From Chamaelirium japonicum (lineage: Eukaryota; Streptophyta; Magnoliopsida; Liliales; Melanthiaceae): a stretch of 64,000 nt of DNA. Position 1 is the first letter of the stretch. Every line of letters starts with the position of its first letter. A program made the position numbers and the translations under genes. The stretch is from NCBI GenBank assembly GCA_947650365.1, contig CANTAL010000148.1, positions 558,001-622,000 of the forward strand, in the 5' to 3' direction. The notes beneath the pieces are model-generated. The model saw only the letters and a list, made by a program, of their open reading frames with translations. It did no database searches and was not told where the DNA came from. Below are positions 37,492 to 52,204 of the stretch, piece by piece.

Positions 37492-39878
37492 ACGAATGAA
37501 TTAGAATGGATCGTACGAATGGATTAGAATGGATCGTACGAATGAATTAGAATGGATCGTACAAACGAATTAGAATGGATCGTATGAACGAATTAGAAAG
37601 GATCGTACGAATGAATTAGAATGGATACATTTGAGCGAATGAATTAGAATGGATCGTACGAATGAATTAGAATGGATCATAGGAATGAATTAGAATGGAT
37701 CGTGCAAATGAATTAGAATGGATACATTCGTGCGAATGAATTCGAATGGATCGTAGGAATGAATTAGAATGGATCGTAGGAATGAATTAGAATGGATACA
37801 TTCGAGCGAATGAATTAGAACGGATCGTACGAATGAATTAGAATGGATCATAGGAATGAATTAGAATGGATCGTGCAAATAAATTAGAATGGATACATTC
37901 GTGTGAATGAATTAGAATGGATCGTAGGAATGAATTAGAATGGATCGTACGAATGAATTAGAATGGTTACATTCGTGTGAATGAATTAGAATGGATCGTA
38001 CGAATGGATTAGAATGGATCGTACGAATGGATTAGAATGGATCGTACGAATGAATTAGAATGGATCGTACAAATGAATTAGAAAGGTTACATTTGTGAGA
38101 ATGAATTAGAATGGACCGTACGAATGAATTAGAATAGATCATACGAATGGATTAGAATGGATCGTATGAATGGATTAGAATGGATCGTATGAATGGATTA
38201 GAACGCATTGTACCAATGAATTTGAATAGATACATTTGTGCGAATGAATTAGATTGCATCGTACGAATGAATTTGAATGGATCGGACGAATGAATTAGAA
38301 TGGATCGTACGAATGAATTAGAATGGATCATAGGAATGAATTAGAATGGATTGTGCAAATGAATTAGAATGGATACATTCATGCGAATAAATTATAATGG
38401 ATCGTGTGAATGAATTAGAATGGATCGTGCGAATGAATTAGAATGGATCGTACGAATGAATTAGAATGGATATATTTGAACGAATAAATTAGAATGGATC
38501 ATACGAATGAATTAGAATGGATCGTACGAATGAATTAGAATGGATCGTGTGAATGAATTAGAATTGATCGTACGAATGAATTAGAATGGATCGTACGAAT
38601 GAATTAGATCTTATGAATGAATTAGAATGGATCGTACGAATGAATTAAAATGGATACATTCATACGACTGAATTAGAATTGATCGTGCGAATTAATTGGA
38701 ATGGATTGTACGAATGAATTTGAATGGATACATTTGTGCGAATGAATCTGAATGGATTGTATGAATGAATTACAATGGATCGTACGAATGAATTAGAATG
38801 GATTGTACGAATGAATTAGAATAGCTCATACGAATGAATTAGAATGAATCGTACGAATGAATTAGAATGGTTACATTCGTGCGAATGAATTAGAATAGAT
38901 CGTACGAATGAATTAGAATGGATCGTACGAATAAATTATAATGGATCGTGCGAATGAATTAGAATGGATCGTACGAATGAATTAGAATGGATCATACGAA
39001 TGAATTAGAATGGATCATACGAATGGATTAGAATGGATCGTACGAATGAATTAGAATGGATACATTCATACGTATGAATTAGAATGGATCGTACAATTGA
39101 ATTAGAATGGATCGTACGAATGGATTAGAATGGATCGTACGAATGGATTAGAATGGATAGTACAAATGAATTAGAATGGATTATACAAATGAATTAGAAA
39201 GGTTACATTTGTCAGAATGAATTAGAATGATTCGTACAAATGGATTAGAATGGATCGTACGAATGAGTTAGAATGGATCATACAAATGAATTAGAAAGGT
39301 TACATTCGTGAGAATGAATTAGAATGGATCGTACGAATGAATTAGAATGGATCATGCGAATGAATTTGAATGGATCGTACGAATGAATAAGAATGGATCG
39401 TACGAACGAATTAGAATGGATCGTACGAATGGATTAGAATGGATCGTATGAATGGATTAGAATGGATCGTACGAATGGATTAGAAAGGTTACATTTTTGA
39501 GAATGAATTAGAATAGATCGTACGAATGGATTAGAATGGATCGTACGAATGAATTAGAATCGATACATTTGTGCGAATGAATTAGATTGCATCATACGAA
39601 TGAATTTGAATCGATTGTACGAACGAATTAGAATGGATCGTACGAATAAATTAGAATGGATCATGCGAATGAATTAGAATAGATCATACGAATAAATTAG
39701 AACGGATCGTGTGAATGAATTAGAATGTGTCGTATGAACGAATTAGAATGGATCGTACGAATGAATTAGAATGGATCGTACAAATGAATTAGAAAGGTTA
39801 CATTTGTGAGAATGAATTAGAATGGATCGTACGAATGAATTAGAATGGATTGTACGAATGAATTAGATTGCATCGTAC
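37492..39878 (+). repeat. Satellite block 31, forward (2.4 kb)
   Basis: Two G-type cassettes (28-mer CGAGCG near 37630 and 37805), then TTAGAACGCATTG near 38190 and GATCGGACG near 38282. Further cassettes resemble blocks 7 and 29. Ends in GATTGCATCGTACGATCC. Confidence 0.93.
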
Positions 39879-40989
39879 GATCCATTCTAATTCATTCGCT
39901 CGAATGTATCCATTCTAATTCATTCGTACGATCCATTCTAATTCATTCTCACGAATGTAACCATTCTAATTTATTCGTACGATCCATTCTTATTCATTCA
40001 TACGATCCATTCTAATTCATTCATACGATCCATTCTAATCCATTCGTACGATCTATTCTAATTCATTCACACAAATGTATCCATTCTAATTCATTCGTTA
40101 GATCCATTCTAATTCATTCGTACGATCCATTCAAATTCTTTCGCATGATCCATTCTAATTCATTCGTATGATCCATTCTAATTCATTCGTACAATCCATT
40201 CAAATTCATTCGTACTATGCAATCTAATTCATTCACACAAATATATCTATTCTAATTCATTCGTACAATGCGTTCTAATCCATTCGTGCGATCCATTCTA
40301 ATCCATTCGTACGATCCATTCTAATTCATTCGCACGAATGTATCCATTCTAATTCATTTGCACGATCCATTCTAATTCATTCTCACGAATGTAATCTTTC
40401 TAATTCATTTGTATGATCCATTCTAATCCATTCCTACGATCCATTCTAATCCATTCGTACGATCCATTCTAATCCATTCGTACGATCCATTCTAATCCAT
40501 TCATACGATCCATTATAATTCATTCTCACAAATGTAACCTTTCTGATTCATTTGTACGATCCATTCTAATTCATTCGTACGATCCATTCTAATCCATTCG
40601 TACGATCCATTCTAAACCATTCTACGATCCATTCTAATTCATTCGCACGATCCATTCTAATCCATTCGTACGATCCATTCTAATCCATTCGTACGATCCA
40701 TTCTAATTCATTCTCACAAATGTAACCTTTCAAATTCATTTGTAGGATCCATTCTAATTCATTCGTACGATCCATTCTAATCCATTCGCACGATCCATTC
40801 TAATCCATTCGTACGATCCATTCTAATTCATTCGCATGAATGTAACCATTCTAATTCATTCGTACGATCCATTCTAATTCATTCCTACGATCCATCCTAA
40901 TTCATTCGCACGAATGTATCCATTCTAATTCATTTGCACGATCCATTCTAATTCATTCCTATGATCCATTCTAATTCATTCGTATGATA
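39879..40989 (-). repeat. Satellite block 32, reverse
   Basis: Rich in CTAATCCATTCG units: about fifteen between 40280 and 40830, in runs of up to four, interleaved with TCACAAATGTAACC 28-mers. Ends TTCGTATGATACATTC, like the end of block 4. Confidence 0.92.
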
Positions 40990-42346
40990 CATTCATACGA
41001 CTGAATTAGAATGGATTGTACGAATGAATTAGAATTGATCGTACGAATGAATTAGAATGGATCGTGCGAATGAATTAGAATGGATCGTACGAATGAATTA
41101 GAATAAATTAGAATGGATCTTACGAATGAATTAGAATGGATACATTCGTGCAAATGAATTAGAATGGATCGTACGAATGAATTAGAATGGATCATAGGAA
41201 TGAATTAGAATGGATCGTGCAAATGAATTAGAATGGATTATCGGAATGAATTAGAATGGATCGTGCAAATGAATTAGAATGGATACATTCGTGCGAATGA
41301 ATTAGAATGGATCGTCGGAATGAATTAGAATGGATCGTACGAATGAATTAGAATAGTTACATTCGTGCGAATGAATTAGAATGGATCGTATGAACGAATT
41401 AGAATGGATCGTATGAATGAATTAGAATGGTTACATTCGTACGAATGGATTAGAATGGATCGTACGAATGGATTAGAATGGATCGTACGAATGGATTAGA
41501 ATGGATCGTATGAATGAATTAGAATGGATCATACAAATAAATTAGAAAGGATACATTTGTGAGAATGAATTAGAATGGATCGTACGAATGAATTAGAACG
41601 GATCGTACGAATGGATTAGAATGGATCGTACGAATGGATTAGAATGGATCATAGGAATGAATTAGAATGGATCATACAAATGAATTAGAAAGGTTACATT
41701 TGTGAGAATGAATTAGAATGGATCGTACGAATGAATTAGAATGGATCGTACGAATGTATTAGAATGGATCGTACGAATGAATTAGAATGGATCGTACGAA
41801 CGAATTAGAATCGATCGTACGAATGAATTAGAATGGATCGTACGAACGAATTAGAATGGATCGTACGAACGAATAAGAATGGATACATTCGAGCGAATGA
41901 ATTATAATGGATCGTACGAATGAATTAGAATGTATCATAGGAATGAATTAGAATGGATCGTGCGAATGAATTAGAATGGATCATATGAATGAATTAGAAT
42001 GGTTATATTCGTGCGAATGAATTAGAATGGATCGTACGAATGGATTAGAATGGATCGTACGAATGGATTAGAACGAATTGGACGAATGAATTAGAATAGA
42101 TACATTTGTGCGAATGAATTAGATTGCATCATACGAATGAATTTGAATGGATTGTACGAATGAATTAGAATGGATCGTACGAATGAATTAGAATGGATCA
42201 TGCGAATGAATTAGAATAGATCGTACGAATGAATTAGAATGGATCGTGCGAACAAATTAGAATGGATCGTATGAATGAATTAGAATGGATCGCACGAATG
42301 AATTAGAATGGATACATTCGAGCGAAAGAATTAGAATGGATCGTAC
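40990..42346 (+). repeat. Satellite block 33, forward
   Basis: Contains an irregular short unit (GAATAAATTAGAATGG near 41103), the TTAGAACGAATTG unit near 42067 and ATTAGATTGCATC near 42120. Ends in CGTACGATGCAATC. Confidence 0.92.
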
Positions 42347-44480
42347 GATGCAATCTAATCCATTCGTACGATCCATTGTAATCCATTCGTACGATCCATT
42401 CAAATTCATTCGCACAATCCATTCTAATTCATTCGTACGATCCATTCTAATTCAGTCGCATGAATATATATATTCTAATTCATTCGTATGATCCATTCTA
42501 ATTTATTCGCACGATCTATTCTAATTTATTCGCATGATCCATTCTAATTCATTCCTACGATCCAATTAAATTCATTCGCACGAATGTATCCATTCTAATT
42601 CATTCGTTCGATCCATTCTAATTCATTCGTACGATCCATTCAAATTCATTCGCATAATCCATTCTAATTCATTCGTACGATCCATTCTAATTCATTCTCA
42701 CGAATGTAACCTTTCTAATTCATTTGTATGATCAATTCTAATTCATTCGTACGATCCATTCTAATCCATTCGTACGATCCATTCTAATCCATTCGTACGA
42801 TCCATTCTAATCCATTCGTACGATCCACTCTAATCCATTCATACGATCCATTCTAATTCATTCTCACAAATGTAACCTTTCTAATTCATTTGTACGATCC
42901 ATTCTAATCCATTCATACGATCCATTCTAATCCATTCGTACGATCCATTCTAATTCATTCGCACGAATGTATCGATTCTAATTCATTCGTACGATCCATT
43001 CTAATTCATTCCTATGATCTATTCTAATTCATTCGCACGAATGTATCCATTCAAATTCATTCGCATGATCCATTCTAATTCATTCGTACGATCCATTCTA
43101 ATTCATTCTCACGAATGTAACCTTTCTAATTGATTTGTGTGATCCATTCTAATTCATTCGTACGATCCATTCTAATCCATTCGTACGATCTATTCTAATT
43201 CATTCGCATGATCCATTCTAATTCATTCGTACGATCCATTCAAATTCATTCGCTCGAATGTAACCATTCTAATTCATTCGTATGATCCATTCTAATTCAT
43301 TCCTACGATCCATTCTAATTCATTCTCACGAATGTAACCGTATCTATTCTAATTCATTCGAACAATGCGTTCTAATCCATTCGTACGATCCATTCTAATT
43401 CATTCGTCCGATCCAATCTAATTCCTTCGCACGAATGTATCCATTCTAATTCATTCGTACAATCCATTCTAATTCATTCGCACGATCCATTCTAATTCAT
43501 TCGTATAATCCATTCTAATTCATTCCTACGATCCATTCTAATTTATTCGCTCGAATGTATCCATTCTAATTCATTCGTACGATCCATTTTAATTCATTCG
43601 CACGATCCATTCAAATTCATTCGCACGAATGTGTCCATTCTAATTCATTTGCACGATCCATTCTAATTCATTCCTATGATCCATTCTAATCATTCGTACG
43701 ATCCATTCTAATTCATTCGCACGAATGTATCCATTCTAATTCATTCGTACGATCCATTCTAATTCATTCGTATGAACTATTCTAATTCATTCGCACGATC
43801 CATTCTAATTCATTCGTATGATCCATTCGTACGATCTATTCTAATTCATTCGCATGATCCATTCTAATTCATTCTCACGAATGTATCCATTCTAATACAT
43901 TCGTACGATCCATTCTAATCCATTCGTACGATCCATTCTAATTCATTCATACGATCCATTCTAATTTGTTCGTACGATCCATTCTAATTCGTTCGTACGA
44001 TCCCTTCTAATTCATTAGCACTATCCTTTCTAATTCATTCGTACGATCCATTCTAATTCATTCGTACGATCTATTCTAATTCATTCGTATAAATATATCC
44101 ATTCTAATTCATTCGTACGATCCATTCTAATTCATTCCGACGATCCATTCTAATTCATTCGCACGAATGTATCCATTCTAATTCATTCGTACGATCCATT
44201 CTAATTCATTACTACGATCCATTCTAATTCATTCGCACAAATGTAACCATTCTAATTCATTCGTACGATCCATTCTAATTCATTCCTACGATCCATTCTA
44301 ATTCATTTGTATGATCCATTCTAATGCATTCGTACGATCCATTCTAATTTATTCGTTCAAATATATCCAATCTAATTCATTCGTACGATCCATTCAAATT
44401 CATTCGTACGATCCATTCTAATTTATTCATACGATCCATTCTAATTCATTCGTACGAATGTAACCATTCTAACTCATTCA
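42347..44480 (-). repeat. Satellite block 34, reverse (2.1 kb)
   Basis: B-like interior twice: TCACGAATGTAACC near 42698 and 43108, offset about 410 bp. A broken 28-mer pair (GTAACCGTATC near 43335) marks an internal junction. Exit is TCATATGAATTAG. Confidence 0.92.
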
Positions 44481-46147
44481 TATGAATTAGAATGGATCAT
44501 ACAAATGAATTAGACTGGATCATGCGAATGAATTAGAATGGATCGTGCGAATGAATTAGAATGCATCGTACGAACGAATTAGAATGGATCGTACGAACGA
44601 ATTAGAATAGATCGTACGAATGGATTAGAATGGATCATACGAATGTATTAGAATGGATACATTCGTGCGAATAAATTAGAATGGATCGTAGGAATGAATT
44701 AGAATGGATCGTACGAATGAATTAGAATGGTTGCATTTGTGCGAATGAATTAGAATGGATCGTAGGAATGAATTAGAATGGATCGTACGAATGAATTACA
44801 ATGGATACATTTGTGCGAATGAATTAGAATGAATCATAGGAATGAATTAGAATGGATCGTACGAATGAATTAGAATGGATACATTTGTACGAATGAATTA
44901 GAATGGATCGTACGAATGAATTAGAATGGATCATACGAATGAATTAGAATGGATAGTGCGAATTAATTAGAATGGATCGTACGAATAAATTAGAATGGAT
45001 CGTACGAATGAATTAGAATGGATCGTACGATTGAATTAGAATGGATCATACAAATGAATTAGAAAGGTTACATTCGTAAGAATGAATTAGAAAGGATCGT
45101 GCGAATGAATTAGAATTGATCATACGAATGAATTAGCATGGATCGTACGAATGAATTAGAAAGGATCGTATGAATGAATTAGAATGGATCGTGCGAATGA
45201 ATTAGAATGGATAGTGCGAGTGAATAAATTAGAATGGATCATACGAATGAATTAGAATAGATATATTCATGCGAATGAATTAGAATGGATCGTACGAATG
45301 AATTAGAATGGATCGTGCGAAGAATTAGAATGGATCGAATGAATAAATTAGAATGGATCGTACGAATGAGTTAAAATGGATACATTTGTGCGAATGAATT
45401 AGAATGGATCATACGATTAAATTTGAATGGATTGTAGGAATGAATTAGAATGGATCGTACGAATGAATTAGAATGGATCGTACGAATGGATTAGAACGCA
45501 TTGTACGAATGAATTAGAATAGATACATTTGTATGAATGAATTAGAATGGATCGTACGAATGGATTAGAATGGATCGTGCAAATGAATTAGAATGGATAC
45601 ATTTGTGCGAATAAATTAGAATGGATCATAGGAATGAATTAGAATGGATCGTACGAATGAATTAAAATAGATCGTGCGAATGAATTAGAATGGATCGTAC
45701 GAATGAATTAGAATAGATCGTACAAATGAATTAGAATGAATATATTCGTGCGAATGAATTAGAATGGATCGTACGAATGAATTAGAATGGATCGTACGAA
45801 TGAATTAGAATGGATCGTGCGAATGAATTTGAATGGATCGTACGAATGAATTAGAATGGATCGAACGAATGAATTAGAATGGATACATTCGAGCGAATGA
45901 ATTAGAATAGATCGTAGGAATGAATTAGAATGGATCATACGAATGAATTAGAATGGATCGTGCGAATGAATTAGAATGGATCGTACGAATGAATTAGAAT
46001 GGATTGTGCGAATGAATTAGAATGGATCGTATGAATGAATAAGAATGGATCGTACGAATGAATTAGAATGGATCGTGCGAATGAATTAGAATGAATCGTA
46101 CGAATGCATTAGAATGGATCGTACGAATGAATTAGAATGAATCGTAC
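44481..46147 (+). repeat. Satellite block 35, forward
   Basis: The last 400 bp carry an inverted B-type order (GATCGAACG near 45862, 28-mer CGAGCG near 45890), then the cassette GAATAAG, GAATGCATTAG, AATGAATCGTAC that precedes the recurrent switch. One unit lacks bases (GTGCGAAGAATT near 45318). Confidence 0.93.
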
Positions 46148-46955
46148 GATCCATTCTAATTCATTCGTCCAATCCATTCTAATTCATTCGCATGATCCAT
46201 TCTAATTCATTCTCACAAATGTAACCTTTCTAATTCATTTGTACGATCCATTTAATTCATTCGTACGATCGATTCTAATCCATTTATACGATCCATTCTA
46301 ATCCATTCGTACGATCCATTCTAATTCATTCACACGAATGTAACCATTCTAATTCATTCGTACGATCCATTCTAATTCATTCCTACGATCCATTCTAATT
46401 CATTCGGACGAATGTATCCATTCAAATTTATTTGTACGATCCATTCTAATTCATTCGTACGATCCATTCTAATTCATTCGCTCGAATGTATCCATTCTAA
46501 TTCATTCGTATGATCCATTCTAATTCATTCCTACGATCCATTCTAATTCATTCGCACGAATGTATCCATTCTAATTCATTTGTACGATCCTTTCTAATTC
46601 GTTCGTACGATCCATTCTAATTCGTTCGTACGATCCATTCTAATTCGTTCGTACGATCCATTCTAATTCATTCGTACGATCCATTCTAATTCATTTGCAC
46701 GATCCATTCTAATTCATTCGTATGATCCATTCTAATTCATTCGCACGAATGTATCCATTCTAGTTCATTTGCACGATCCATTCTAATTCATTCCTATGAT
46801 CCATTCTAATTCATTCGTACGATCCATTCTAATTCATTCGCTCGAATGTATCCATTCTAATTCATTCATACGATCCATTCTAATTCGTTTATATGATCTA
46901 TTCTAATTCGTTCGTACGATCCATTCTAATCCATTCGCATGATCCATTCTAATTC
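46148..46955 (-). repeat. Satellite block 36, reverse
   Basis: Left B end (TTCGTCCAATCC), then direct entry to a TCACAAATGTAACC group, so part of the B order is missing. Units with TTCGTTCG follow near 46600-46660. Its end mirrors block 37. Confidence 0.92.
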
Positions 46956-47200
46956 ATTAGAATGGATACATTCGAGCGAATGAATTAGAATAGATCATAG
47001 GAATGAATTAGAATGGATCATACGAATGAATTAGAATGGATCGTACGAACGAATTAAAATGGATCGTACGAATGAATTAGAATGGATACATTCGAGCGAA
47101 TGAATTAGAATGGATCGTACGAATGAATTAGAATGGATCATAGGAATGAATTAGAATAGATTGTGCAAATGAATTAGAATGGATTCATTCGTGCGAATGA
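46745..47200. repeat. Small palindrome centred near 46.96 kb
   Basis: Reverse-to-forward switch through CTAATTCATTAG. Outward on both sides come a GTACGAACG unit, the 28-mer CGAGCG, GTACG, CATAGG, GTGCAAATG and the 28-mer with GTGCG. The right side has an extra 28-mer group next to the centre. Confidence 0.7.
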
Positions 47201-48080
47201 ATTAGATTAGATCTTACGAATGAATTAGAATGGATCGTACGAATGAATTAGAATGGATCGTGCGAATGAATTGGAATGAATCGTACGAATGAATTAGAAT
47301 GGATCGTACGAATGAATTAGAATGGATACATTTGTACGAATGAATTAGAATGGATCGTACGAATGGATTAAAATAGATACATTTTTGCGAATGAATTTGC
47401 TTGCATCGTACGAATGAATTTGAATGGATTGTACGAATGAATTAGAATGGATCGTACGAATGAATTAGAATGGATACATTCGAGCGAATGAATTAGAATG
47501 TATCATACGAATGAATTAGAATCGATACATTTGTGCGAATGAATTTGAATGGATTGCACGAATTGAATTAGAATGGATCATACGAATGAATTGGAATGGA
47601 TCGTGCGAATGAATTAGAATTGATCATACGAATGAATTAGAATGGATCGTTCGAATGAATTAGAATGGATCGTACGAATGAATTAGAATGGATCGTACAA
47701 ATGAATTAGAATTGTTACATTCGTGCGAATGAATTAGAATGGATCGTACGAATGAATTAGAATGGATCGTGTGAATGAATTAGAATGGATAGTGCGAATG
47801 AATTAGAATGGATCATATGAATGAATTAGAATGGATACATTCGTGCGAATGAATTAGAATGGATCGTATGAATGAATTAGAATGGATCGTACAAATGAAT
47901 TAGAATGGATCGTAGGAATGAATTAGAATGGATCCACCGAATGAGTTAGAATGGATCATACGAATTAATTAGAATGGATCGTACGAATGAATTAGAATGG
48001 ATACATTCGAGCGAATGAATTAGAATAGATCGTAGGAATGAATTAGAATGGATCGTACGAATGAATTAGACTGGATCATA
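46956..48080 (+). repeat. Satellite block 37, forward
   Basis: Two 28-mers CATTCGAGCG near 46970 and 47090. Contains GATCCACCGAATGAG near 47932 and ends at the junction shared with block 27 (ATCATACGCACGATCC). Confidence 0.92.
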
Positions 48081-48272
48081 CGCACGATCCATTCTAATTC
48101 ATTCGCACGATCCATTCTAATTCATTCACACAATCCATTCTAATTCATTCGCAAGAATGTATCCATTCTAATTCATTTGCACGATCCATTCTAATTCATT
48201 CGTACGGTCCATTCTATTTTATTCGCAAGAATGTATCCATTCTAATTTATTCGCACGATCCATTCTAATTCG
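48081..48272 (-). repeat. Satellite block 38, reverse (short)
   Basis: 192 bp. Its unit order, including the rare CTATTTTATTCGCAAGAATG, copies about 5.13-5.27 kb in the same orientation, 43 kb away. Confidence 0.91.
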
Positions 48273-49318
48273 TACGAATGACTTAGAATGGATCATAGGA
48301 ATGAATTAGAATGGATCGTGCAAATGAATTAGAATGGATATATTCGTGTGAATGAATTAGAATGGATCGTAGGAATGAATTAGAATGGATCGTACGAATG
48401 AATTAGAATGGTTACATTCGTGCGAATGAATTAGAATGGATCGTACGAATGGATTAGAATGGATCGTACGAATGGATTAGAAAGGATCATACGAATGAAT
48501 TAGAATGGATCGTACAAATGAATTAGAATGGATCGTACGAACGAATTAGAATAGATCGTACGAATGAATTAGAATGGATCATAGGAATGAATTAGAACGG
48601 ATCGTCCGAATGAATTAGAATGGATCGTACGAATGAATTAGAATGGATACATTCGTGCGAATGAATTAGAATGGATCGTACGAATGAATTAGAATGGATC
48701 GTGCGAATGAATTAGAATGGATAGTGCAAATGAATTAGAATTGATCATACGAATGAATTAGAATGGATCGTACGAATGAATTAGAATGGATCGTGCGAAT
48801 GAATTAGAATGGATCGTACGAATGAATTAGAATGGTTACATTCGAGCGAATGAATTAGAATGGATCATACGAATGAATTAGAATGGATACATTTGTGCGA
48901 ATGAATTTGAAAGGATTGCACGAATTGAATTAGAATGGATCATACGAATGAATTAGAATGGATCGTGCGAATGAATTAGAATTGATCATACGAATGAATT
49001 AGAATAGATCGTACGAATGAATTAGAATGGATCATATGAAAGAATTAGAATGGATCATATGAACAAATTAGAATGGATCGTATGAATGAATTAGAATGGA
49101 TACATTCGAGCGAATGAATTAGAATGGATCGTACAAATGAATTAGAATGGATCGTACGAATGGATTAGAATGGATCGTACAAATGGATTAGAATGGATCG
49201 TGCGAATGAATTAGAATGGATCGTAAGAATGAATTAGAATGGATCGTGCGAATGAATTAGAATGAATCGTACGAATGTATTAGAATGGATCGTACGAATG
49301 AATTAGAATGAATCGTAT
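48273..49318 (+). repeat. Satellite block 39, forward
   Basis: G-type cassette near the start, then several cassettes with GATTGCACGAATTG (about 48910, also near 47553 and 54209). Ends in AATGAATCGTATGATCC, the recurrent junction with one change. Confidence 0.92.
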
Positions 49319-50160
49319 GATCCATTCTAATTCATTCGTCCGATCCATTCTAATTCATTCGCACGAATGTATCCATTCTAATTCATTTGTACAATCCATT
49401 CAAATTCATTCGCACGATCCACTTTAATTCATTCGTATGATCCATTCTAATTCATTCCTACGATCTATTCTAATTCATTCGCTCGAATGTATCCATTCTA
49501 ATTCATTCGTACGATCCATTCTAATTCATTCGTACGATCCATTCTAATTCATTCACACGATCCATTCTAATTCATTCGTACGATCCATTCTAATTCATTC
49601 GCACGATTCATTCTAATTCATTTGCACGATCTATTCTGATTCATTCGCTCGAATGTATTCATTCTAATTCATTCATTCAATCCATTCTAATTCATTCCTA
49701 TGATCCATTCTAATTCATTCGTACGATCCATTCTAATTCATTCGCTTGAAAGTATCGATTCTAATTCATTCGTACGATCCATTTTAATTCATTCGCAAGA
49801 ATGTATCCATCCTAATTCTTTCGCACGATCCATTCTAATTCATTCGTACGATCCATTCTAATTCATTCATACAATATATTCTAATTCATTTGTATGATTC
49901 ATTCTAATTCATTCGTACGATCCATTCTAATTCATTCCTACAATCTATTCTAATTCATTCGCTCGAATGTATCCATTCTAATTCATTCGTACGATCCATT
50001 CTTATTCATTCGTACGATCCATTTAAATTCATTCACGTGATCCATTCTAATTCATTCGTACGATCCATTCTAATTCATTCTCACGAATGTAACCTTTCTA
50101 ATTCATTTGTATGATCCATTCTAATTCATTTGTATGATCCATTCTAATTCATTCTAACTC
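49319..50160 (-). repeat. Satellite block 40, reverse
   Basis: Left B end (TTCGTCCGATCC). The B order is kept to the GCTCGAATG 28-mer near 49480; a second, partial set is near 49910-50120. Leaves through a damaged unit (CATTCTAACTCGTATGAACG). Confidence 0.92.
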
Positions 50161-50539
50161 GTATGAACGAATTAGAATGGATCGTACGAATGAATTAGAA
50201 TGGATACATTCGAGCGAATGAATTAGAATGGATCGTAGGAATGAATTATAATGGATCATAGGAATAAATTAGAATGGATCGTACGAATGGATTAGAACGC
50301 ATTGTACGAATGAATTAGAATGGATCGTACAAATGAATTAGAATGGATACATTCGTGCGAATGAATTAGAATAGATCGTACGAATGAATAGAATGGATTG
50401 TGCGAATGAATTAGAATGGATAGTGCGAATGAATTAGAATGGATCATACGAATGAATTAGAATGGATCCACCGAATGAGTTAGAATGGATCATACGAATG
50501 AATTAGAATGGATCGTACGAACAAATTAGAATGAATCGT
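50161..50539 (+). repeat. Satellite block 41, forward
   Basis: About 380 bp with TTAGAACGCATTG near 50292 and GATCCACCGAATGAG near 50466. Ends in AATGAATCGTACGATCC. Confidence 0.91.
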
Positions 50540-51047
50540 ACGATCCATTGTAATTCATTCGTCCGATCCATTCTAATTCATTCGCACGAATGTATCCATT
50601 CTAATTCATTCATACAATCCATTCTAATTCATTCGCACGATCCATTCTAATTCATTTGTATGATCCATTCTAATTCATTCCTACGATCTATTCTAATTCA
50701 TTCACTCGAATGTATCAATTCTAATTAATTCGTTCGATCCATTCTAATTCATTCGTACGATCCATTCAAATTCATTCGCATGATCCATTCTAATTCATTC
50801 GTATGATCCATTCTAATTCATTCTCACGAATGTAACCTTTCTAATTCATTTGTATGATCCATTCTAATTCATTCGTACGATCCATTCTAATCCATTCGTA
50901 CGATCCATTCTAATTCATTCGTACGATCTATTCTAATTCATTCTCACAAATGTAACATTTCTAATTCATTTGTACGATCCATTCTAATTCATTCATACGA
51001 TCCATTTTAATTCATTCGCATGATCCATTCTAATTCATTCGTATGAT
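50540..51047 (-). repeat. Satellite block 42, reverse; short B module
   Basis: 508 bp with both B termini (TTCGTCCGATCC on the left; CGCATGATCC then TTCGTATGATA on the right). Relative to 8401-9253 about 350 bp of the interior is missing. Confidence 0.93.
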
Positions 51048-51581
51048 ACATTCGTGTGAATGAATTAGAATGGATCGTACGAATGAATTAGAATGGATCG
51101 TACGAATGAATTAGAATAGATCGTGCGAATAAATTAGAATGGATCATACGAATGAATTAGAATAGATATATTCATGCGAATGAATTAGAATGGATCGTAC
51201 GAATGAATTAGAATGGATCGTGCGAATGAATTAGAATGGATTATATGAATAAATTAGAATGGATAGTACGAATGAATTAAAATGGATACATTTGTGCAAA
51301 TGAATTAGAATGGATCATACGATTGAATTTGAATGGATCGTACGAATAAATTAGAATGGATACATTTGTGCGATGAATAAGAATAGAGCATACGAATGAA
51401 TTAGAATGGAGCGTACGAATGAACTAGAATGGATACATTCGTGCGAATGAATTAGAATGGATCATATGAAAGAATTAGAATGGATCGTGCGAATGAATTA
51501 GAATGGATCATGCGAATGAATTACAATGAATCGTACGAATGCATTAGAATGGATCGTACGAATGAATTAGAATGAATCGTA
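51048..51581 (+). repeat. Satellite block 43, forward
   Basis: Carries the one-base-short GTGCGATGAATAAG unit near 51370 with GGAGCG tails, matching about 770-900 and 13430-13500. Ends in the recurrent junction. Confidence 0.91.
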
Positions 51582-52204
51582 CGATCCATTCTAATTCATT
51601 CATTCGATCCATTCTAATTCATTCCTACGATCCACTCTAATTCATTCGTATGATCCATTCTAATTCATTCCTACGATCTATTCTAATTCATTCGCTCGAA
51701 TGTATCCATTCTAATTCATTCATTCGATCCATTCTAATTCATTCGTACGATCCATTCAAATTCATTCGTATGATCCATTCTAATTCATTCTCACGAATGT
51801 AACCTTTCTAATTCATTTGTATGATCCATTCTAATTCATGCGTACGATCCATTCTAATCCATTCGTACGATCCATTCTAATCCATTCGTATGATCCATTC
51901 TAATTCATTCGCACGAATGTAACCATTCTAATTCATTCGTACGATCCCTTCTAATTCATTCCTACGATCCATTCAAATTCATTCGCACGAATGTATCCAT
52001 TCTAATTCATTTGCATGATCCATTCTAATTCATTCCTCTGATCCATTCTAATTCATTCGTACAATCCATTCTAATTTATTCGCTCGAATGTATCAATTCT
52101 AATTCATTCGTACGATCCATTCTAATTCGTTCATACGATCCATTCTAATTCGTTCATACGATCCATTCTAATCCATTCGTACGATCCATTCTAATTCATT
52201 CGTA
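51582..52204 (-). repeat. Satellite block 44, reverse
   Basis: Left B end altered to TTCATTCGATCC and lacking the first 28-mer. The later B order is kept through TTTGCATGATCC and CCTCTGATCC. Exits through CGTACAAATG. Confidence 0.92.
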
